From contig DAYW01000049.1 of the NCBI GenBank assembly GCA_002507085.1, positions 28,605 to 38,247 of the forward strand: 9,643 bases of DNA. The letters run 5' to 3'. The stretch is from an archaeon UBA168. Lineage in GTDB: Archaea; Thermoproteota; Thermoprotei_A; Marsarchaeales; UBA168. Positions 1-5,230 of this stretch are shown here, piece after piece. Position 1 is the stretch's first letter. Each line of letters starts with the position of its first letter. A program made the position numbers and the translations under genes. Under the pieces are notes generated by a model that was given only the letters and a program-made list of their open reading frames with translations, was not told the DNA's origin and did no database searches.

Positions 1-572
1 ACGACAAGATGGTGTTCGTGGAGGGCTGCGCTAACCCCAAGGCGGTGAGCATCTTGATAAGGGGTGGCCTTGAGAGATCGGTGGACGAGGCGGAAAGGGT
101 CCTGAAGGACGCCCTTGCCGTCGTAGCTGACGTCTACAGGGCAAAGTACGTTGTGGCAGGCGGCGGCGCTGCCGAAGCTGAAATAGCCAAGGCCCTAAGG
201 GCCGAAGCCATAAAGATAGGAGGAAGAGAGCAGCTGGTCATCGAAGCCTTCGCCGACGCCGTTGAATCAATTCCAAGGACTTTGGCGGAGAACGCAGGCC
301 TGGACCCAATTGATGTGCTCACGGAGCTCAGGGCCGCTCACGAGAAGCCAGACGGAACATACATGGGCGTGTCTATGGACAGCACCCATCCAGTTGACAT
401 GTTCAAGCTTGGCGTCATCGAGCCAGCGATAATGAAGAAGCAGATAATACACGGGGCCGCCGAGGCAGCCAGCATAATAGTCAGGATAGACGACGTGATA
501 ATGAGCGCTAGGAGCAAGACACCATCAACGCCGAGCAAGCCAAGCGGCGGCAGCGAAAGCGAGAGCTCCTGA
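1..572 (+). CDS. Thermosome (group II chaperonin) subunit, C-terminal part
   Basis: This is the 3' end of an archaeal thermosome subunit, the ATP-driven cytosolic double-ring chaperonin that folds proteins inside a closed cavity. The gene is open at the left edge: the in-frame codons before the first Met read Asp-Lys, giving the family signature DKMVFVEGC. Recognisable blocks follow in the usual order: PKAVSILIRGG, VDEAERVLKDAL (end of the apical and return to the intermediate domain), VAGGGAAE, GGREQLVIEAFADA, the strongly conserved IPRTLAENAGLDPIDVL, and RIDDVI near the end. About 190 residues are present, roughly the last third of a normal 540-560 residue subunit. The tail after RIDDVIMSAR is a Ser/Pro/Thr/Gly-rich stretch of about 20 residues; such disordered tails project into the cavity. 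The subunit type (alpha, beta or gamma) cannot be told from this fragment. The stop codon is 11 nt before the next gene, so the two are probably co-transcribed. Confidence 0.96.
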   Translation, partial: DKMVFVEGCANPKAVSILIRGGLERSVDEAERVLKDALAVVADVYRAKYVVAGGGAAEAEIAKALRAEAIKIGGREQLVIEAFADAVESIPRTLAENAGLDPIDVLTELRAAHEKPDGTYMGVSMDSTHPVDMFKLGVIEPAIMKKQIIHGAAEAASIIVRIDDVIMSARSKTPSTPSKPSGGSESESS

Positions 573-583
573 GCGCGCAAACG

Positions 584-1150
584 TTGGTTTTTTTCCTGTG
601 CGGAGTTCCCGGAACGGGAAAGACCACGGTAGCCAAGCTTCTTAAGGGTAGGTACAACGTAATAGAGCTGGGAGAGCTCATAAAGCAGGAGGGCCTCTAC
701 ACCAGCTTCGACGAGGAAGACGGCTCGTTCGTGATCGATGAAGAAAAGGTCAAGAAGAGGGTGGCAAGCCTCTCCGATGATAAGGCCGTCATCGAGTGGA
801 TTGACCTTTCTTTTGTAGAGGTTCAGCCAAGCGCTGCGGTCATCCTCAGAACAAACCCGCTCCTCTTGAAAAAGCGCCTCGAGAAAAGAGGGTATCCCGC
901 GAAGAAGGTAAAAGAAAACGTCATGGCCGAACTCCTGGGAGTGGTCCACTCAAACATGGCTGAGAAGTGGAGGGAAAGGACGTTTGACGTTGATACCTCG
1001 ACCTCGCAGCCATCCGAAACTGCCCAGCTGGTGATCTCCGCGCTTGATGGGCGCATCGAGCGCAAAGCCATAGATTGGCTTTCGGAGCTAAGGCCTGATG
1101 AGCTTGATGAGCTCATCGGTCAAATCGACTTCTCCTCAGCAGGCCTGTAA
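584..1150 (+). CDS. AK6/Fap7-like nucleotide kinase (adenylate kinase family, ribosome biogenesis)
   Basis: The 188-residue product has a P-loop at residues 7-15 (GVPGTGKTT) and the AK6/Fap7 pattern: GELIKQEGLYTSFDEEDG (residues 30-47, NMP-binding region), VILRTNP (86-92), RLEKRGYPAKKVKENVMAE (98-116, lid region) and FDVDTS. AK6/Fap7 enzymes have adenylate kinase/ATPase activity and, in yeast and archaea, act with ribosomal protein uS11 in 40S/30S maturation. The Walker B segment is unusual: AK6 proteins carry an acidic-x-His motif (DYH in human), and here it is E71-W72-I73, so the His is absent. A C-terminal extension of about 40 residues (containing AIDWLSELRPDELDEL) follows the kinase core. 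The start is TTG, 11 nt after the thermosome stop; no ATG or GTG precedes the P-loop in frame, and only six residues come before it, normal for the family. The 3' end overlaps the convergent nuclease gene by 31 nt. The family call is firm; activity without the His is uncertain. Confidence 0.88.
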   Translation: MVFFLCGVPGTGKTTVAKLLKGRYNVIELGELIKQEGLYTSFDEEDGSFVIDEEKVKKRVASLSDDKAVIEWIDLSFVEVQPSAAVILRTNPLLLKKRLEKRGYPAKKVKENVMAELLGVVHSNMAEKWRERTFDVDTSTSQPSETAQLVISALDGRIERKAIDWLSELRPDELDELIGQIDFSSAGL

Positions 1151-1674
1151 GTCAGAAACCCCACCCTTTTCTCTTCAATTGCCTTCTTGACCTCTCTTTC
1201 CCTTTCGCTCAGATTCGAGGCAGCACCGCTTTTCACCTCGACAAACAGCACTTCAGTTAGGGAGCCCTTTGAAAGACCCCTAAAAACTATGTAGTCCACA
1301 GGCGATCCAAGAAACCTAAAATCCTCGAGATCTGCCCCAAGTGCACCCTGAAGCACCATGGGAACCAGTTGCTCAGTCACTTTGCCGAGCTTCACCGATG
1401 AAGAGCGCTGCGCCGCGTCCTCCCTTATCTTTTTTTCCTCGTCAGACTTCCACCTCTGGAGAGCAAGCTCAGCCTCGCGCATGGCCTCTTCCCTAAGCTT
1501 TACGTAGTCAGCCCTGAGCTCTGCCGACTTCCACAGCTCGTATTGCTTTCTCGCCTCCTCCAATGTCCTTTCTCTTAGGCGGGAGAGTTCGTGCTCATCC
1601 CTAGCATACATTATGAAAAGCGCCAACAGCGCCACCCCAAACGCTGTTATGACGAAAAGGGAAAGGAAGTCCAT
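1120..1674 (-). CDS. Membrane-anchored PD-(D/E)XK nuclease, Holliday-junction-resolvase-related (COG4741-like)
   Basis: The 184-residue product starts with a hydrophobic segment (residues 4-22) that looks like an N-terminal membrane anchor or uncleaved signal, followed by a highly charged helical stretch (about 25-90) with coiled-coil character. The C-terminal part resembles the archaeal predicted endonucleases distantly related to Holliday junction resolvase: GKVTEQLVPM with E101, FRFLGSPVDYIVF with D127, then VLFVEVKSG with E146 and K148, forming the E...D...ExK catalytic pattern, and the Hjc-like tail LSEREREVKKAIEEKRVGF. The catalytic residues seem complete, so an active metal-dependent nuclease is likely; substrate and which side of the membrane it faces are unknown. 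It is transcribed divergently from the glycosyltransferase across a 92-nt gap, with a TTTTAC-like box about 26 nt before its ATG. Its last 31 nt overlap the kinase gene. Confidence 0.82.
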   Translation of the reverse strand: MDFLSLFVITAFGVALLALFIMYARDEHELSRLRERTLEEARKQYELWKSAELRADYVKLREEAMREAELALQRWKSDEEKKIREDAAQRSSSVKLGKVTEQLVPMVLQGALGADLEDFRFLGSPVDYIVFRGLSKGSLTEVLFVEVKSGAASNLSEREREVKKAIEEKRVGFLTYRPAEEKSI

Positions 1675-1722
1675 GAGGGCTGATTGACCTTAACGTAAAA
1701 GGCTTCGCTGGCGATATCAAAC

Positions 1723-1749
1723 GGTTTATAGGCGATGGTTTATAAGCGA
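1723..1749 (+). promoter_or_regulatory. Tandem duplicated TATA box before the glycosyltransferase
   Basis: Two near-identical 13-nt units, GGTTTATAGGCGA (1723-1735) and GGTTTATAAGCGA (1737-1749), sit 14 nt apart and differ at one base. The second places TTTATAAG (1739-1746) about 25 nt before the ATG at 1767, the expected spacing for a leaderless archaeal mRNA. The first would start transcription about 14 nt earlier, giving a short leader. The gap (1675-1766) is also the promoter region of the divergent nuclease. Confidence 0.75.
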
Positions 1750-1766
1750 ACGTCATTATTTAGATC

Positions 1767-3020
1767 ATGAAAATAGGTTTCTTCGTTTGGGAGTATCCTC
1801 CGTCCCTTGTGGGCGGCCTGGGGACTTACGCCGAATACATCACAAGGGAATACGTCAAGATGGGGCATGATGTCAGCGTCTTCACCATGAACAGGGACAG
1901 CTCGCCCGAGTACGAGGTCATGAAGGGGGTTGAGGTCTTTAGGCCTAAGATAGTCGACGCAAGCAAGATCTTTCCGCTCATAGTCTCCGAGGACCTTAAG
2001 CGCTGGGGGACCGCCATAAAGACGTTTGCTGACGTCTTCACTTACAACATAGCGTCCGCAAACCTCATGAAGCACGAGCTCATAGAGGCGAAAAGCTACA
2101 AGTATGACTTGGTGGCTGGACACGATTGGCTGGGGGCACCTGCGGGCGTCATAATCAAGAACAACGCGTCTCTTCCCTTCGTGTTTCACGTCCATTCCAC
2201 GGAGTGGGGCCGCAGCGGAGGGGGAGGCTCGCAAGTCGTCACGCAACTTGAGGAAATAGCCCGCGACGAGTCGGATCGCATAATCACCGTGAGCAACGCG
2301 ATGAGAGATGACCTGGCCCAGCACGGATGGCCCGAGTCCAAGATAAGCGTGGTTTGGAACGGGGTTGACCCCGACCTCTACGATCCAGACAAGTACCCGG
2401 CTCAGGAAGCCAAGGCAATCAGGGAGAAATACGGCATAAAGGACACTGACATAATGATACTGTTTGTGGGAAGGCTAACGTGGGTAAAGGGCGTGAGGAA
2501 CCTCATACAGGCAATGCCGGCCGTTCTGAAGGACCATCCTAACGCCAAGCTCGTGGTTCTTGGAAGGGGAGAAGAGCAGAAGGACCTAACAGAACTGGCT
2601 GCAAGGCTTGGCGTCGGCACCAACGTCATATACAGGTTCGACTTCGTGGAGGAAAGGGAAAGGATACTGCACTACGCAGCAGCCGACCTCTGCGTTTTCC
2701 CATCCGTTTACGAACCCTTCGGCATAGTTTCCCTGGAGGCCATGTCCATGAAGAAGCCGGTCATAGTGGGGGCAAGGGGCGTCGTGGGGTTCAGGGAACA
2801 GGTAATACCCAGCGGGCCAGACAGATGCGGCTATCACATAAACGGCAACGACCCAAACGACATAGCGTGGGCCATAAATGACGCGCTGAGCAAGCCTGAT
2901 GAGAGAAAGTTCATGGGTGAAAACGGAAGGAAGCGCGTTCTGCAGTACTTCACTTGGAACGCGGTTGCCAAGCAGACCCTTGCCATTTACCAAGAAGTCG
3001 CAAAGCGATCTACGCGATGA
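1767..3020 (+). CDS. GT-B glycosyltransferase, glycogen-synthase-like (GT4/GT5)
   Basis: The 417-residue protein has the two Rossmann-like domains of GT-B enzymes that use a nucleotide-sugar donor. The N-terminal domain opens FFVWEYPPSLVGGLGTYAEYI, with the glycine-rich GGLGT loop (16-20) in the place of the glycogen synthase KxGGL motif. GHDW (119-122) and FHVHSTEWGRSG (140-151) follow, the latter resembling archaeal glycogen synthases. The C-terminal domain holds the linker NGVDPDLY (198-205), GRLTWVKG (235-242; Lys at 241 in the donor phosphate loop), and the retaining-enzyme EX7E motif E316-PFGIVSL-E324. Family and retaining mechanism are well supported. Glycogen synthase is the best specific guess because of the N-terminal motifs and the convergent phosphohexomutase, but a sucrose-synthase-like or trehalose/polysaccharide transferase is possible. 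The start is the ATG 25 nt after a TATA box, and the protein begins directly with the first beta strand (MKIGFFVWEYPP). The 3' end overlaps the next gene by 11 nt. Confidence 0.88.
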   Translation: MKIGFFVWEYPPSLVGGLGTYAEYITREYVKMGHDVSVFTMNRDSSPEYEVMKGVEVFRPKIVDASKIFPLIVSEDLKRWGTAIKTFADVFTYNIASANLMKHELIEAKSYKYDLVAGHDWLGAPAGVIIKNNASLPFVFHVHSTEWGRSGGGGSQVVTQLEEIARDESDRIITVSNAMRDDLAQHGWPESKISVVWNGVDPDLYDPDKYPAQEAKAIREKYGIKDTDIMILFVGRLTWVKGVRNLIQAMPAVLKDHPNAKLVVLGRGEEQKDLTELAARLGVGTNVIYRFDFVEERERILHYAAADLCVFPSVYEPFGIVSLEAMSMKKPVIVGARGVVGFREQVIPSGPDRCGYHINGNDPNDIAWAINDALSKPDERKFMGENGRKRVLQYFTWNAVAKQTLAIYQEVAKRSTR

Positions 3021-4335
3021 ACTCGAGCTCCTTGAGCAGCCTTATGGCGTTTGCCCTCTCTTCCTGAAGCCTCTCTTGGCTTGTGAACTCCGCGTAAAGC
3101 CTTATCTTTTCCTCTGTCCCTGACTTCCTGAAAAGCAGCCATCCGTCGTCAAAAATCAGCTTGATGCCATCGTAGTCCTCGACTTTCTCCGGGCCAAACG
3201 CAGATGACGAAGCGGACTTGAGCTTCTCGGGATCCCACCTCTTGTAAACGAAGTCCTCCCTAGTGCTTGGGTAATCGGGAATTTCGCTGAGAAGGCCGGA
3301 AATTCCCACTCCTTTTTCCATCACGTCTTCGGCCAGCTGAATCGCAACCCTTATGCCGTCGGCCCACGGCCCCCAGTCCGGATCCATGACCTTCCAGGGC
3401 TCTCCAAAAAGTATGACATCGTCACGGCCCATTGCTATCTCATGAGATCCTCCAAGCCTTGTCCTAATAACTCTCACGTTGTACCTCTTCGCGACCTCGT
3501 CCACTGCCATGCCAACATCTACAGTCGTGGCCATGATCCCTCCTTTTTTGGCCTCGGCCTTCCTCTGCAGGAAGTAGGCCAGTACCCGCGTCTGAGAGAG
3601 AAATGTCCCCCTGCCATCGAACACAGCCACCCTGTCGGCGTCGCAGTCATGCGCAGCTCCAAGGGCAATCCCCATCTGCCTCGCCATGGCGAGCGTTGAA
3701 GCCAGGTTAATCGGGTTTGGCTCGGGAAGGCGGCCGGGAAAGCGCCCGCTTTGATCGCAGTTAACGCATATGACATCCCCCCCGGCCTCCGCGATGATCG
3801 GAGGAGTTGCCACGGACGCCGTCCCGCTTCCCACATCAACAAGCACCTTCTGAGGCTTGTGCCGAGCCACATGGGACCTGAGCTCCGCTAAATACTCATG
3901 CAGCGCTGGAGACTGCAAAGGCGCTTCAAAGGAGCCAATGGTAGCCCTTGCCTTGACGTTGTCGCTCACCTTCTGCTCTTCCTCCCTCGTTAGCTCCCAG
4001 CCGCCCTTGAATATCTTCATGCCGTTGTAGTTTGGCGGGTTATGACTCGCCGTTATTACCACGCCCAGCCTGTGCTCCTTTTTTCTGCTGGCAAAGGCGA
4101 GGGCCGGTAAGGGCGCAACTCCCATGTCGTACACCACAAAGCCAGCGGCCGATAGCGCCCTCGAGAAAAGCGATGATATGATCCATGAGGTCGTCCGATT
4201 GTCCCGCGCGATGACGACCCCCGAAACGTCGCCAAAGCTCACGGCCAGGGAGCTGGCAAGGCCACTTATCAAGTCGTTGGTCAGCTTTCCGGGGAACGTG
4301 AAGCGAAGGCCAGATGTCCCGAAAAGATTTGGCAT
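3010..4335 (-). CDS. Phosphohexomutase (phosphomannomutase / phosphoglucomutase / phosphoglucosamine mutase family)
   Basis: The 441-residue protein is a full-length alpha-D-phosphohexomutase, interconverting sugar 1- and 6-phosphates through a phosphoserine. All four signature loops are visible: the start FGTSGLR; the catalytic loop TASHNPPNYNGMK with phospho-acceptor Ser97; the Mg-binding loop at 230-235; the sugar-recognition loop at 311-315; and the phosphate-binding loop FRKSGTEEKIRLY (402-414). Two loops deviate from the common forms: metal loop DCDADR instead of DGDADR (all three Asp kept), and sugar loop GEPWK followed by an aromatic-rich MDPDWGPWADG, where many relatives have GE(x)SGH. 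The substrate (mannose, glucose or glucosamine phosphate) cannot be assigned from this loop. The convergent glycosyltransferase fits a glucose-1-phosphate to polysaccharide role, but many archaeal members are bifunctional PMM/PGM. The ATG start gives the normal N-terminus. It shares a 36-nt divergent gap with the tRNA gene. Confidence 0.93.
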   Translation of the reverse strand: MPNLFGTSGLRFTFPGKLTNDLISGLASSLAVSFGDVSGVVIARDNRTTSWIISSLFSRALSAAGFVVYDMGVAPLPALAFASRKKEHRLGVVITASHNPPNYNGMKIFKGGWELTREEEQKVSDNVKARATIGSFEAPLQSPALHEYLAELRSHVARHKPQKVLVDVGSGTASVATPPIIAEAGGDVICVNCDQSGRFPGRLPEPNPINLASTLAMARQMGIALGAAHDCDADRVAVFDGRGTFLSQTRVLAYFLQRKAEAKKGGIMATTVDVGMAVDEVAKRYNVRVIRTRLGGSHEIAMGRDDVILFGEPWKVMDPDWGPWADGIRVAIQLAEDVMEKGVGISGLLSEIPDYPSTREDFVYKRWDPEKLKSASSSAFGPEKVEDYDGIKLIFDDGWLLFRKSGTEEKIRLYAEFTSQERLQEERANAIRLLKELEFIA

Positions 4336-4409
4336 AAATCCTTATTTGTTAGCGCGTAAAGGAATAGCGGTGGGGCTATGGCTCAGCCAGGTAGAGCGAC
4401 GGGCCCCAG

Positions 4410-4463
4410 GGCTTACCAAAGCCTTTGACCCGCGAGGGGATGAATTGGCCCTGGAGCGGAGCG
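4410..4463 (+). other. tRNA intron 1 (54 nt, canonical position 37/38)
   Basis: The intron folds into a BHB motif with the exons. Exon positions 32-35 (CCCC, 4404-4407) face GGAG (4458-4461), giving three pairs and one C-A mismatch at position 33; a U33 would make this helix perfect. The 5' bulge is A-G^G (4408-4410) and the 3' bulge is C-G^A (4462-4464), both cut after the second base as in the other introns here. The intron-side helix is GCTT (4411-4414) with GAGC (4454-4457, with one G-U pair). The interior has further hairpin potential: GGCTT-ACCA-AAGCC (4410-4423) and CCC-GCGA-GGG (4429-4438). A competing 7-bp pairing, CCAGGGC (4406-4412) with GCCCTGG (4448-4454), would sequester the anticodon. 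Confidence 0.75.
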
Positions 4464-4485
4464 ACCCGTTGGTCGCCGGTTCAAA

Positions 4486-4499
4486 ACCTTTGGTGAAAG
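4486..4499 (+). other. tRNA intron 2 (14 nt, T loop, position 59/60)
   Basis: The T loop is 21 nt long instead of 7. It forms an ideal BHB: the T stem, a 3-nt 3' bulge AGT (4498-4500), a 4-bp central helix TTCA (4480-4483) with TGAA (4494-4497), a 3-nt 5' bulge AAA (4484-4486), then a CC-TTT-GG mini-hairpin. Cutting each bulge after its second base removes 14 nt and leaves TTCAAAT. Non-canonical introns at this position are known from Thermoproteales and relatives and need a splicing endonuclease with relaxed specificity. Confidence 0.85.
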
Positions 4500-4515
4500 T
4501 CCGGCTAGCCCCACT

Positions 4516-4779
4516 TCAACTCCATTGGGCGCTTTTTCTGCTCCACGCAAACAAGACGAAGAGGATCGCCATCATCATAAGTGCAAGCGAGAGGGCAACT
4601 ACCAGCATCTGGAGGCCATATGGGCCAAAACCAAAGGACAGAGGAAGGGGCCCGATGAGCACAACGACGCCGCCGCTGACCGGGCTTGCAGGCATGGCCT
4701 GAAGAAGCGACGACGCTATCAAGACAAGCCCAACCAATATAAGAAAAATCCCAAAGAGCTTGAGCGCGACCCTTTCCAT
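4516..4779 (-). CDS. Small membrane protein, DUF131 (TIGR00304-like), copy B
   Basis: The 87-residue protein has two hydrophobic segments (about residues 7-27 and 56-80) separated by a short loop with the family-like motif GGVVVLIGPLPLSFGFG, and ends with a basic tail (WSRKS). It resembles archaeal DUF131 membrane proteins of unknown function and its upstream neighbour (copy A), with which it shares the GG-x-V-x-L/I-IGP-x-P-x-x-x-G core. I chose the ATG at 4779 because it puts the first membrane helix at the N-terminus, as in copy A. The upstream open frame (to 4923) is Gly/Arg-rich, lies inside copy A and has no family resemblance. The start lies inside the end of copy A (61-nt overlap), suggesting translational coupling. 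Confidence 0.75.
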   Translation of the reverse strand: MERVALKLFGIFLILVGLVLIASSLLQAMPASPVSGGVVVLIGPLPLSFGFGPYGLQMLVVALSLALMMMAILFVLFAWSRKSAQWS

Positions 4780-5039
4780 CGCGATCGCCTCGCGAAAACG
4801 TAAAGCAGGATCATCACGACGAATACCGCCAAGGCCAGCAGCAGCAGCTCCTTGGCCACCCGGACGTTCTTGCCTATAACTATTGGAATCGGCCCTATCA
4901 GTATGACCGCCCCCCCATCCCACTTGCTCTCATGGGGGCTTGTCTGGCCAACCTCGGTCTTTTTTCCGAGGCGGGCCACCAAAAGCAGCAGAATCCCCAA
5001 GCCCAGCAAAGCGATCCCTGCGGCCAGTCCATACACCAT
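4719..5039 (-). CDS. Small membrane protein, DUF131 (TIGR00304-like), copy A
   Basis: The 106-residue protein has a first membrane segment at about residues 3-21, a polar loop (GKKTEVGQTSPHESKWD), the conserved GGAVILIGPIPIVIGKN (about 42-58), and a second membrane segment (about 64-83) followed by a basic FARRSRWKGS tail. It fits the archaeal DUF131 membrane family, whose function is unknown. The last 20 or so residues are encoded in the overlap with copy B and are probably not conserved. A TTAATAC box at 5058-5066 (minus strand) lies about 25 nt before the ATG, consistent with a leaderless transcript carrying copies A and B. It is divergent from cdc6 across the origin-like region. Confidence 0.78.
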   Translation of the reverse strand: MVYGLAAGIALLGLGILLLLVARLGKKTEVGQTSPHESKWDGGAVILIGPIPIVIGKNVRVAKELLLLALAVFVVMILLYVFARRSRWKGSRSSSLGFFLYWLGLS

Positions 5040-5230
5040 ATGTTTGATTAAGCAGGAGTATTAACGCTTAATTCTCGAATTTTTCAGGCAACCCTGTTTA
5101 ACCGCTGAGCGATCTGCCTCTAGGATGCGCTTTCAGGTAGCGGTACCCTGTGAGATGGGAATAATTTTTAGTGTTAAGGTTAAAAGCGCGGCTAAGAACC
5201 ATAGATCGGGTTAAGCCCGGCGATGCCTCA
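5040..5230. promoter_or_regulatory. Divergent intergenic region upstream of cdc6, origin-like
   Basis: This 190-nt gap between the divergent DUF131 and cdc6 genes holds an A/T-rich stretch (5057-5085) and two related elements. TTTCAGG (5082-5088) is followed after 2 nt by ACCCTGT (5091-5097); TTTCAGG (5131-5137) is followed after 7 nt by ACCCTGT (5145-5151). Archaeal origins often lie beside cdc6 with paired origin recognition boxes around an A/T-rich unwinding site, so these are candidate Orc1/Cdc6-binding sites. They do not match the euryarchaeal ORB consensus I know. TATA-like boxes for cdc6 are TAATTTTTA (5162-5170) and TTAAAAG (5180-5186). Confidence 0.4.

Larger units (their letters stand above)
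4372..4513 (+). tRNA. tRNA, best read as tRNA-Trp(CCA), with two introns
   Basis: A class I cloverleaf of 74 nt emerges after removing two introns. The acceptor stem is GGGGCTA (4372-4378) with TAGCCCC (4506-4512) and discriminator A4513; no CCA is encoded. D arm: GCTC (4381-4384), loop AGCCAGGTA, GAGC (4394-4397). Anticodon stem: ACGGG (4399-4403) with CCCGT (4465-4469). Variable loop: TGGTC. T stem: GCCGG (4475-4479) with CCGGC (4501-4505). Excising 4410-4463 joins the anticodon loop as CCCCAGA, which is the typical archaeal tRNA-Trp loop CTCCAGA with C in place of the near-universal U33. Excising 4486-4499 gives a perfect T loop, TTCAAAT. The C33 keeps the isotype below certainty; an alternative splice pattern giving a proline UGG loop is discussed under rejected readings. 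A weak A/T-rich box (CTTATTTG, 4341-4348) lies about 25 nt upstream. The 3' end is 2 nt from the stop codon of the opposing membrane-protein gene. Confidence 0.85.

Noticed and set aside
338..949. 203-residue minus-strand reading frame across the thermosome/kinase junction
   Set aside because: It is antisense to two recognisable genes and shows no family resemblance.
4372..4513. Reading the tRNA as tRNA-Pro(UGG) with three introns (removing 4405-4444, 4449-4462 and the T-loop intron gives loop CTTGGGA)
   Set aside because: The resulting loop is attractive and keeps U33, but both anticodon-region splice sites lack proper BHB geometry. The single 37/38 intron gives 3-nt bulges and a 4-position central helix consistent with the other introns here. 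Kept as the main alternative.
4372..4513. Readings of the tRNA with Val, Gln or Phe anticodons from other T residues in the insert
   Set aside because: They need introns of about 8 nt or loops of the wrong size, and break the pairing ACGGG/CCCGT.
4124..4702. 192-residue plus-strand reading frame across the mutase start, tRNA and DUF131 gene
   Set aside because: It runs through a tRNA gene and antisense to recognised genes, so it is a chance frame.
4780..4923. N-terminal extension of DUF131 copy B up to 4923
   Set aside because: The Gly/Arg-rich sequence is the out-of-frame shadow of copy A and does not fit the family plan.
5171..5230. GTG at 5171 as the cdc6 start
   Set aside because: It adds 20 non-family residues and lies at the TATA-like boxes; the conserved N-terminus begins at the ATG at 5231.
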